NCBI GenBank assembly: GCA_944363575.1
Contig: CALVUJ010000009.1
Coordinates: forward strand, 1-47,483
Reading direction: 5' to 3'
DNA from: an uncultured Bacilli bacterium
GTDB lineage: Bacteria > Bacillota_I > Bacilli_A > RFN20 > DUOF01
Length of the DNA stretch: 47,483 bases
In this document: in pieces, positions 26,036 to 33,701 of the stretch
Position numbering within the stretch: position 1 is the stretch's first letter
Layout: each line of letters starts with the position of its first letter
The notes under the pieces: model-generated
What the model saw: only the letters and a program-made list of their open reading frames with translations
Databases searched by the model: none
What the model was told of the DNA's origin: nothing
Made by a program: the position numbers and the translations under genes

Positions 26036-26428
26036 ATGGCATTAAAGGGTAAGTTTGCTTACTATAAGACTGCTAAAGGATACTATAATTACCGACTTAA
26101 GGCTTCTAATAATGAAACAATTGCCGTAAGTGGAGGAACAGGTTATTCTTCTTTGGCATCTTGTAAAGCAGGAATTGAAAGTGTACGAAAAAATAGTAGT
26201 GCACAAATTGAAGATCAAACATTAAAAACGTATGAGGAGTTGGCTAATCCAAAGTATGAAATATACATGGATAAATCTAACAAGTATCGCTTTAGATTAA
26301 AAGCAAGAAATGGCGAATTGATATGTGTCTCTGAAAACGGATATGCTTCAAAAGATAATTGTAAGAAAGGGATCGCTAGTATTGCTAAATGGTCTATTGA
26401 TGCTGATATAGTTCAAGAAGAAATTTAA
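26036..26428 (+). CDS. DUF1508 (YegP/UPF0339) tandem-repeat protein
   Basis: 130 residues, built of two DUF1508 units of about 50 residues: GKFAYYKTAKGYYNYRLKAS with GYSSLASCKAGIESV, and YEIYMDKSNKYRFRLKARNG with GYASKDNCKKGIASI. YegP-type proteins are small beta-alpha proteins of unknown function. AAGGGGG ribosome site; it may be the last gene of the glycosyltransferase unit, since a terminator follows directly. Confidence 0.9.
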   Translation: MALKGKFAYYKTAKGYYNYRLKASNNETIAVSGGTGYSSLASCKAGIESVRKNSSAQIEDQTLKTYEELANPKYEIYMDKSNKYRFRLKARNGELICVSENGYASKDNCKKGIASIAKWSIDADIVQEEI

Positions 26429-26440
26429 AGTTTGTAAAAC

Positions 26441-26473
26441 AAAAAAGCAGCACATTTAAAGTGTTGCTTTTTT
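26441..26473. terminator. Bidirectional terminator between DUF1508 and ATP-grasp genes
   Basis: A6-GCAGCAC, 7-nt loop, GTGTTGC-T7, with one G-U pair. Serves both convergent units. Confidence 0.85.
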
Positions 26474-26494
26474 ATTTACTTTCATAGAAATAAA

Positions 26495-27682
26495 TTACTT
26501 CTTTTCTAAAACATATTCAACAAAAGATTCTAATTGTTTTAGATTTTCTACTTTAGCAGTATACATCTCATCGCCCATAGCTGCCGATAATACATCAGGT
26601 ATTCTTTCGTTCATGACAACATTATAATTTTGCAATATTTCATCACGGCTATGAGAATAGTTTTGATTATCTCTCCTACTAGCATAAACACAATAATACT
26701 TATCGCCAGGATATGTGTGCTTTAATTCATCATAAGCAATCATATCAGCCCATAATTGATAAATGTCTAAACTATTTGCAAAATTAATCATATCAGGAGT
26801 ATATCCACCAGCAGGACGCATATTAGCTTCAAGTGCTACATATCTACCAGCTTTACCCAAACCTCTCTTAGTTTCCTTTAATTTAAAAAATTCTAAATGA
26901 AAGAAACGACTTCTAACATTAAAAGCTTTAATAGCCTTTTTTCCAACAGAACTTAAACGATTAGATACTTTAATATTTGTATAATAACTAACATCACTAT
27001 TATTATTAACAACATCCATAATTGGAGGAGTAATATGACTAGCCTCTACTAGAACATCACCTTTACTGTTACAAATCCCATCATAAGTAATAATATCACC
27101 TTCAATTAATTCTTCCATAATATAAGGTCCATCTTTAGGTAAATTATCAAAGAAAGATACTAGTTCCTCTTCACATGAGATTCTATGCGTATTAGAAGCT
27201 CCAACACCAATATCAGGCTTAACAACAATTGGATAACCCACTCTTTCAATAAATAACTTAGCTTTACCTAAAGTTGAAACCATTGCATATCTAGGTGTAG
27301 GAATACGTGCTTTACGATAAAACTTTTTCATTTCAGATTTACTTTTATAATTAATTATCTCATCACTATTAATACCAGTTGTAATATTAAAATCTTTACG
27401 AATGCGTGCATCTAATGTTAGCCAATACTCATTGTTAGATTCTACCCAATTAATCTTTCCATATTTATAAGTAAAATAACCCATGGCTTTAATAAACTCA
27501 TCGTAATTATTCATATCATTTACTTTATAGTATTCTGTCAAACAACTTTTAAGTTCATTACTTAGTTCCTCATATGGTGTACTAGAAATTCCTAAAACAT
27601 TAATTCCATTTTTCTTAAGCCTATCACAAAAATTATAATAAGTTTTTGGAAACTCTGGTGAAATAAAAACAAAATTTTGCAT
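26495..27682 (-). CDS. ATP-grasp domain enzyme
   Basis: 395 residues with the pre-ATP-grasp, ATP-grasp and C-terminal layout of carboxylate-amine ligases. Visible are the region PTPRYAMVST, the phosphate-binding GYPIVVKPDIGVGASNTH (about 150-167), the hinge YIMEELIEGD, and the metal-binding ALEANMRPAGG. The enzyme should activate a carboxylate as an acyl phosphate and join it to an amine or thiol; the substrates are unknown. It follows the ADP-ribosylglycohydrolase gene by 13 bp, which implies a shared transcript. Confidence 0.85.
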   Translation of the reverse strand: MQNFVFISPEFPKTYYNFCDRLKKNGINVLGISSTPYEELSNELKSCLTEYYKVNDMNNYDEFIKAMGYFTYKYGKINWVESNNEYWLTLDARIRKDFNITTGINSDEIINYKSKSEMKKFYRKARIPTPRYAMVSTLGKAKLFIERVGYPIVVKPDIGVGASNTHRISCEEELVSFFDNLPKDGPYIMEELIEGDIITYDGICNSKGDVLVEASHITPPIMDVVNNNSDVSYYTNIKVSNRLSSVGKKAIKAFNVRSRFFHLEFFKLKETKRGLGKAGRYVALEANMRPAGGYTPDMINFANSLDIYQLWADMIAYDELKHTYPGDKYYCVYASRRDNQNYSHSRDEILQNYNVVMNERIPDVLSAAMGDEMYTAKVENLKQLESFVEYVLEKK

Positions 27683-27695
27683 ACATATCCTCTCC

Positions 27696-28496
27696 CTATT
27701 CTACAAATCGTTTAAATTCATCTAATAATATAACAAATTCTTTAGGTAAATAAGACTTAGCTTTATTTATTAAAAAATTTGGAATATCTTTATAGTAAGC
27801 ACCCGCTACTGCCCCAGTAATACTAGCAATAGTATCACTATCTCCTCCAAGTGAAACAGCATTTCTCAATGCATCTTCAAAAGAGGAAGATTCTAAAAAA
27901 GCAATCAAAGCAGGTCTAATCGTTTCTTTAGCATCATTAGTAAACTCATAAGAGTTACGTAACAAAGCTAATTTTTGGTCTAAGTAATAATCATAAGTGT
28001 AATCAAGATAATTTTTTAACTCTTCTTTATTACGACCGTTCTTCATCATAAAGATGGAAATTGCTACAACTTCTGCTCCTAATTTAGCTTCTAAAGTATC
28101 ATGAGTTGGTGAAATAGCTTTATCTACTAAATCTTTTATTTCATCTAAATCTTTTGCATACCACCCTATAACAGAAGCTCTTGTAGCACAAGCATTACTC
28201 CAAGATTTTTTAAAATCATTAGAGTTAGATAAAATCCAATTCACATAATCCTTACCATAAATAGTAGGCTCTCTATCAGGAAATCTTTGATAATATTCTC
28301 TTAAAATATCAATCATTTCCTGACTTGAATGATCAGTATGTAACAGCCATTCAATTGTAGCAAATGTCAAAATAGTATCATCTGAAAAACTACTTCTTTC
28401 GGTGAACAATTCAAAATCTTTAACTTGTTCATTAAGTTTTTCAAATTCATGGGAATAAGAACTACCAACTATGTTTCCAATATAAAACCCATCCAT
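27696..28496 (-). CDS. ADP-ribosylglycohydrolase family protein
   Basis: 266 residues. The family landmarks are in order: IGNIVGSSYSHEF near the N-terminus (normally GxxxGDxxGxxxE/H), FSDDTILT (38-41, metal-binding T/SDDT) and LGGDSDTIASITGAVAGAYY near the C-terminus (217-222, second metal motif). DraG-type enzymes remove ADP-ribose from proteins or other molecules using two Mg ions. It is paired with an ATP-grasp gene downstream. GGGGG ribosome site. Confidence 0.9.
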   Translation of the reverse strand: MDGFYIGNIVGSSYSHEFEKLNEQVKDFELFTERSSFSDDTILTFATIEWLLHTDHSSQEMIDILREYYQRFPDREPTIYGKDYVNWILSNSNDFKKSWSNACATRASVIGWYAKDLDEIKDLVDKAISPTHDTLEAKLGAEVVAISIFMMKNGRNKEELKNYLDYTYDYYLDQKLALLRNSYEFTNDAKETIRPALIAFLESSSFEDALRNAVSLGGDSDTIASITGAVAGAYYKDIPNFLINKAKSYLPKEFVILLDEFKRFVE

Positions 28497-28741
28497 GCTC
28501 TAACCCCCACATAAAAATATTAACATAAAATATAAATTTAGTTAAGAAAAATAATTTATTTTAATATTATATTACATATAATTATTAAAAATTTAGATAT
28601 ATATATATCAATAAACCGTGAATATAATTTACCTGTTTTACATAATAAGAATTTTCAAAACACATGATAAAATGATCTAATACCGCATGCAAATATTACA
28701 TTTGCATAAATTAATGTAGAGATAGTGTATTTAACTTTTAT
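28497..28741. other. AT-rich intergenic stretch with one palindrome
   Basis: No convincing reading frame. The only clear structure is a perfect inverted repeat ATGCAAAT-ATTAC-ATTTGCAT at 28687-28707. It has no T tail, so it is more like an operator or hairpin than a terminator. Confidence 0.4.
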
Positions 28742-29143
28742 TTATATAACATATAAATCAATATCAATATGTGTGCCAGTATCACAACAAAATTTCATTA
28801 TTTCCAATGATGGTGCTAAACATGGTGTATCGTCATCTACACTAATAGTAGGTACTACTTCTAAATAAAATTCTACATCATATTTCCGCTTTATCTCATT
28901 TAAAATAGGTATCTTATCAATCAGTGGTTGAATTGTTTTTTTCATCTGGTTTTCTACAAATACATCATATTCATCACATCGCCCGCAAATCTAAGAAGAA
29001 AATTCAAATCTTTGTCCATTTCTTCTTAAATCACCCTTATTAAATGAGGATTTATAAGGCTTAATATCAAGTAATTTTGTAATTTCATTTAACTCAAAAT
29101 CTCCGCGTATGTTAAAATATGTATAACAAGAATTTTTTTCCAT
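28742..29143 (-). pseudogene. DUF4279 protein interrupted by one in-frame TAG
   Basis: From ATG 29143 the frame reads MEKNSCYTYFNIRGDFELNE and continues to RFEFSS (50 codons), meets TAG at 28993-28991, then continues in the same frame ICGRCDEYDVF... to residue 133 (TGTHIDIDLYVI). The N-terminus (ITKLLDIKP, KGD) and C-terminus (SLEIMKFCCDTGTHIDIDLY) together fit the DUF4279 family. Family members often have a Trp where the TAG stands, so a TGG to TAG change is the simplest explanation. An AGGAGGAAAG ribosome site 24 bp after rlmD survives, so decay is recent. DUF4279 is of unknown function and often appears among immunity-like genes. Confidence 0.8.
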
Positions 29144-29167
29144 TTTCTTTCCTCCTCAAACACAATT

Positions 29168-30514
29168 TTAATTATCTAACCTTGTCATCGATACTACCGT
29201 CTCAACATGATAAGTATGTGGAAACATATCAACGGGTTGAACTGTTTCTACATTATATTTATTTTTTAAAATATTTAAATCCCTAGCTAAAGTAGAAGGA
29301 TTACATGATATGTAAATGATTTTGTTTGGTAATAATTTTAATAGAGAATTAAGAAAATTTTCATCGCATCCTTTTCTAGGGGGATCTAAAAATACAACGT
29401 CCATTTTCTCACTAGTTTTAGCTAAATCCACCATAAATTTACTAGCATCATCTAAAACAAAATGAATATTATTAATATTATTTAACAAAGCATTATTTTT
29501 AGCATCTTTAATAGCATCACTAACAATTTCTACTCCAATAACTTCTTTTACTTTTTTAGAAGCAATTAAACCGATTGTCCCAATACCACAATAAGTATCT
29601 AAAACTCGATCATTTTCACTTAAATTAGCTAACTCAATAGCTTTAGAATACAAAACTTTAGTTTGCTCAGGATTAACTTGATAAAAAGACTTAGAAGATA
29701 TCTTAAAACGCACACCTAACAAGACATCTTCAATATATCCTCTTCCATATAAAACGATTTCTTTTTCACCTAAAATTACATTCGTATCACGCATATTAAT
29801 ATTTTGAACAATTGTCTTAATATTAGGATATTGTTTAATTAATTCGCTAACTATTTCTTTTCTTTTAGGAAAAGATAAAACATTAGTAACCAAGACAACC
29901 ATAATTTCATTCGTAGCAAACCCTTTTTTTATTAAAACATGTCTTAAAATACCTTTTCTTTTATCTTCTTCATAAGCTTTTAATTTATATTTTTCAAATA
30001 AATTCTTAGTCGTTTTCAAGATATCATTTGCCTCTTTAAACTGAATAAAACAAGTATCCATTTGCACTATTTGATGACTATCTTGTTTATAAAAACCATA
30101 CGAAATTCTTTGTTTATTCATAGAAAAAGGAACTTGTGATTTATTCCTATAGCAAAAAGGATTTGCCATACCTAAGCAATCATTTACTTTTATATCTAGT
30201 TCAGCAAACTTATTAAGGCAATCTTTAACATGATCAGTTTTAAATTCCAATTGCTTTTCATAAGAAAGATGTTGAAAAGAACACCCTCCACAATTTTTAG
30301 CTAAAGGACAAAAAGGTTTCACCCTAAAAGGACTAGGATCAATAATTCTTATAAGTTTACCTAAAGTTTGATTTTTACTTTCATAAACAATTTCCACTTC
30401 AACTTTTTCATTTTTAACAACACCATCTACAAAAACAACTTTATTATCTTTTTTGACAATACCCTTTCCATCAAACGTATAATCAACACAAATACCTATT
30501 ATTTTTTTCTCCAC
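29168..30514 (-). CDS. rlmD: 23S rRNA (uracil-5-)-methyltransferase, RlmD/RlmCD type
   Basis: 448 residues, starting at GTG with a GAGGTGAG site. An N-terminal TRAM domain is followed by the 4Fe-4S ligands (CPLAKNCGGCSFQHL), a central domain, and a SAM-dependent domain with VLDTYCGIGTIGLIAS, FLDPPRKGCD, and the catalytic-Cys motif YISCNPSTLARD. It methylates uridine C5 in 23S rRNA. In Firmicutes one enzyme of this type often modifies both U747 and U1939, so the exact site is uncertain. Confidence 0.93.
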   Translation of the reverse strand: MEKKIIGICVDYTFDGKGIVKKDNKVVFVDGVVKNEKVEVEIVYESKNQTLGKLIRIIDPSPFRVKPFCPLAKNCGGCSFQHLSYEKQLEFKTDHVKDCLNKFAELDIKVNDCLGMANPFCYRNKSQVPFSMNKQRISYGFYKQDSHQIVQMDTCFIQFKEANDILKTTKNLFEKYKLKAYEEDKRKGILRHVLIKKGFATNEIMVVLVTNVLSFPKRKEIVSELIKQYPNIKTIVQNINMRDTNVILGEKEIVLYGRGYIEDVLLGVRFKISSKSFYQVNPEQTKVLYSKAIELANLSENDRVLDTYCGIGTIGLIASKKVKEVIGVEIVSDAIKDAKNNALLNNINNIHFVLDDASKFMVDLAKTSEKMDVVFLDPPRKGCDENFLNSLLKLLPNKIIYISCNPSTLARDLNILKNKYNVETVQPVDMFPHTYHVETVVSMTRLDN

Positions 30515-30607
30515 AAACTCACCTCATTAATAAAAAATTGCCTACTAATTATTTATAATTATTGACATAAATATTATAATATAAAAAGAGTAAGGGATGT
30601 GCTGAAA

Positions 30608-32935
30608 ATGCAAGAAAAGAAAAAAAAGAGTTTTTTATTTTATTTAATAATTATAGTTATACTCGCAATATTATGCTTGATAGGTGGAGCAATTGTTGCT
30701 ATGTTTTTAAGTGAAGGGGAAGTAGAGTTTAGTGTTGAAGCTGTTAGAAGCGCAATGAAGGATTCACAATATTGGACATATGTAGGAGCATGTGCTTTGT
30801 TAGTCTTAGGGTTTTGTATGATTGCATGGACAAAAAACGATGGGAAAGCACCCAAACTAGTAACTGATCCAAGATATGATGTTAAATCTGATAAAAAAGG
30901 GTCTGCTAGATGGTTAACCAAAAATGAAATTAACACTTATTTTCCTAGATGTGCATACGATGAAGTTAGTAAACACAAAATAAATGGTTTTGTAATTCAA
31001 ACAGAAGAAATAGGATCAAGAACATTTGCTAATTATAAGGATGGAGTACATTGCCTTATTATAGGTACTACTGGTTCAGGTAAAACTATTAGATTTGTTA
31101 TTCCTACAATGCAATTTTTAGCTAGGAGTGCTTTAAAACCTAGTATTGTGGTAACCGATCCTAAAGGGGAACTATATTCAAGTCAATCTAAGTTATATCA
31201 AGAAAGAGGATATAATGTATTGACTTTAAATCTACGTGAACCCTTAAAAAAATCAAGTTGTTGGAATCCCTGCTATATTGCGTTTCAAGAATATCAAGAA
31301 GGATTAAAGCAAAAAGAATTAATTAAGTTTCATACAGATAAAGTAGAAAATTATAAAGGTAAACTACAATTAGCGGAAAGTAAATCTTCTTTTTGTGAGC
31401 AATGGTACGAATTTAATGGATATGCTTTTGCTAATTTAAAATCTGCTATGACAGAAGCTGAAAGAAAAGAAGGGTCTTTAAAATCTAAAGCACAAGAATC
31501 AATTTCAGATTTAGTTCAAACGATATATGCTGAGTCATCAAAAAAGGCAAGTGACCCATTCTGGACAAAATCGGCATCAAGTTTTGTTGAAGGATTGCTT
31601 TTAGCTATGTTAGAAGATAGTGAGATACCAAGTCTTGGAATAACAGCAGAAAAATTTAACTTAGGAACGATATCTTCAACCTTATCTTTAAGAGTAGAAC
31701 AATTAAAATCCTATTTTGCTGTTCGTGATGTGTCTTCCAATGCTAAAAGAAAAGCCCAAGGAACACTAGGGGCACCAACAGGAGGAACTCAAGAATCTAT
31801 TTTTGCTACAGCTCTAGCGGACCTAAGCCCTTTCTCAGATCCTGATATTCAATATATAACTTGTAACAACGATATTGATTTTAAAGATATAGGTAGAAAG
31901 CCAACTGTTGTTTTCTTAATTATTCCTGATGAAAAAGAAAATAGACATATCTTTGCTTCATTATTTATAACCCAAGCCTATAAGTCTCTAGTAGAACTTG
32001 CAAGTGGTCCAGAAGGGATTCGTGGATCGTGTCCACATCCAGTTAACTTTATTATAGATGAGTTTGCAAATATGCCAATGATTCCAGGTATGGATAATAA
32101 GATTACCGTTGCAAGGTCGAGAGGTATATCATTTATGATTATTATTCAAGCACTTAGCCAATTAAGAGCAAAGTATGGACAAGATGTGGCAGAAATTATT
32201 AGAACAAACTGTAATTTACAAGTTTTCTTGGCTACTAATGATAATGAAACGGCTGAATATTTTTCTAAGTTATGTGGTGAAAAGACGATTAAAGAAACTA
32301 ATGTTCAAATTAATGAACAAGGAAAACAAACAGAAAGTTATTCTTTAGGTTCTAGAGCCTTGATTCAACCAAGTGAATTATTAACTTTAGAAGAGGGTGT
32401 ATCAATAGCTAAGTTATTAAGAACTCAACCTGCTAAAGTAAAACAAATAGCTTATTGGAAATCTAAGTCTTATTATAAAGGTGAGCAAGTCGTGGAAACA
32501 AAATGGAATCCTAATTTATTCGTTTTTGATAAAGATGGTTTTTACGATATTATTGAAAGAAATAGAAGCGAAACAGATTATGTGGTAAATGATATTAATA
32601 ATTATAATCTTGATAGTATAACGAAAAAGGAAGAAGAAAATGAGAAAGTAGACTTTGATGATGTGACAGAGTACGATTTTGTTGAAAAAGAGGAAAAGAC
32701 TATAAAGGATGATGAAAAGAAAGAGAATACTGAAGAAGATTTTAAATTAGACTTTAATTTTGATGATGTATTAAATGAAATAGATTCTAAAGAAATAGCA
32801 GAACCTTCCGTTATAACTGATGTAGCTTATAAAGATAGTGCTAAAGAAGCAGGGGTTAAAATAGATGAAAATGAATTTTCTAGAGATTTTATGGATGCTA
32901 TGCAAATACTTAAAGAAAGAGATGTTAGTGAATAA
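30608..32935 (+). CDS. VirD4/TraG-type IV secretion coupling protein
   Basis: 775 residues from ATG 30608. Two N-terminal membrane helices (about 9-34 and 56-75) are followed by a large cytoplasmic ATPase: Walker A IIGTTGSGKT (about 151-160), TDPKGELY, NPC (in CWNPC), and Walker B VNFIIDEFANMPMIPGMD. The C-terminal 110 residues are strongly acidic and look disordered. Coupling proteins pump relaxase-bound DNA or effector proteins into a type IV channel. No relaxase, VirB4 or VirB6 lies nearby; the only possible partners in the window are the pilin-like genes at 2345-4007. Confidence 0.92.
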   Translation: MQEKKKKSFLFYLIIIVILAILCLIGGAIVAMFLSEGEVEFSVEAVRSAMKDSQYWTYVGACALLVLGFCMIAWTKNDGKAPKLVTDPRYDVKSDKKGSARWLTKNEINTYFPRCAYDEVSKHKINGFVIQTEEIGSRTFANYKDGVHCLIIGTTGSGKTIRFVIPTMQFLARSALKPSIVVTDPKGELYSSQSKLYQERGYNVLTLNLREPLKKSSCWNPCYIAFQEYQEGLKQKELIKFHTDKVENYKGKLQLAESKSSFCEQWYEFNGYAFANLKSAMTEAERKEGSLKSKAQESISDLVQTIYAESSKKASDPFWTKSASSFVEGLLLAMLEDSEIPSLGITAEKFNLGTISSTLSLRVEQLKSYFAVRDVSSNAKRKAQGTLGAPTGGTQESIFATALADLSPFSDPDIQYITCNNDIDFKDIGRKPTVVFLIIPDEKENRHIFASLFITQAYKSLVELASGPEGIRGSCPHPVNFIIDEFANMPMIPGMDNKITVARSRGISFMIIIQALSQLRAKYGQDVAEIIRTNCNLQVFLATNDNETAEYFSKLCGEKTIKETNVQINEQGKQTESYSLGSRALIQPSELLTLEEGVSIAKLLRTQPAKVKQIAYWKSKSYYKGEQVVETKWNPNLFVFDKDGFYDIIERNRSETDYVVNDINNYNLDSITKKEEENEKVDFDDVTEYDFVEKEEKTIKDDEKKENTEEDFKLDFNFDDVLNEIDSKEIAEPSVITDVAYKDSAKEAGVKIDENEFSRDFMDAMQILKERDVSE

Positions 32936-32977
32936 TAAAATAAATAAAAGTTGGTTATTAATCAAGGTAAATTAAAT

Positions 32978-33005
32978 AAAAAAAGCACTCGTTAGTGCTT
33001 TTTTA
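32978..33005. terminator. Bidirectional terminator after the coupling-protein gene
   Basis: A7-GCACT, short CGTT loop, AGTGC-T7. It serves both this gene and the convergent CYTH-like gene. Confidence 0.85.
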
Positions 33006-33009
33006 TTTA

Positions 33010-33600
33010 CTACTTTCTATTTGGCTTGTAATCTACATTTTGATCTTTGGAAAATACTAACTTTCCATAATATAAGGAACTCAATTTATCAATACCATAT
33101 TCATATTCCAATTCAAAACCCATTTCTAAAAGATTATTTTTAAGAATATTAAATTGCTCATCACTCGGTAGATCAGTTATATCCTGATCAAAATGATAAT
33201 TCAGTAAACCAATATCCTTAATATCTTGCAATTGGCATCCCTTGCTACCTTTTGTATAAACCCAGTCTGTTTTATAAGTGTCAAACACAACATCAAATCC
33301 ATTATCATACAATTCATTTAGATAATCTCTTAAATCTTTAAAAGTTATATGAACTTTTCGATCATATTTCTCATTTAACAAGTGCATGTTTTCAAAATAG
33401 AAAAATTTACCACTGTGACGAAGCCGTATACAATTTTCTTTCATTTGTCTTTCAGTTAATCCTTCCATACTTACCTTAGAATAGTAAATATCGTGAGTTT
33501 GAGTCTTAAAATATTCTTCGTAACCATTATCAAGCAAAATCTTTTCACTTTCTAACAATGAATTCTTAATCTTAAAGCCTACTTCTACCATATGAGACAT
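33010..33600 (-). CDS. CYTH-like protein (divergent)
   Basis: 196 residues from ATG 33600, chosen because AGAGGTGA is well spaced; an in-frame GTG at 33609 lies inside the ribosome site. The start MVEVGFKI stands where CYTH proteins have the E-x-E-x-K motif, followed by LLDNGYEE, HDIYYS and CIRLRHSGK. This order resembles CYTH/triphosphate-tunnel enzymes of the class IV adenylate cyclase type. The ExExK is incomplete (one Glu replaced by Gly), so catalysis is doubtful. I hold the assignment as moderate. Confidence 0.6.
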   Translation of the reverse strand: MSHMVEVGFKIKNSLLESEKILLDNGYEEYFKTQTHDIYYSKVSMEGLTERQMKENCIRLRHSGKFFYFENMHLLNEKYDRKVHITFKDLRDYLNELYDNGFDVVFDTYKTDWVYTKGSKGCQLQDIKDIGLLNYHFDQDITDLPSDEQFNILKNNLLEMGFELEYEYGIDKLSSLYYGKLVFSKDQNVDYKPNRK

Positions 33601-33633
33601 AACCTTCACCTCTTCTATTAATTACACATAAAT

Positions 33634-33684
33634 AAAAAAGGAGCTTTTGAAGTGAACCCTAAATAGTTCACATTCTCCTTTTTT
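33634..33684. terminator. Compound hairpin terminator of ppdK
   Basis: Outer stem AAAAAAGGAG / CTCCTTTTTT (33634-33643 with 33675-33684), inner stem GTGAAC / GTTCAC (33652-33657 with 33666-33671). T-tailed on the minus strand below ppdK, and symmetric. Confidence 0.8.
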
Positions 33685-33701
33685 ATTGCGTAAACTTTAT
33701 A

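Noticed and set aside
30562-30580. TTGACA and TATAAT before the coupling-protein gene as one promoter
   Set aside because: They are only 7 bp apart, too close to act together. The TATAAT may still serve alone.
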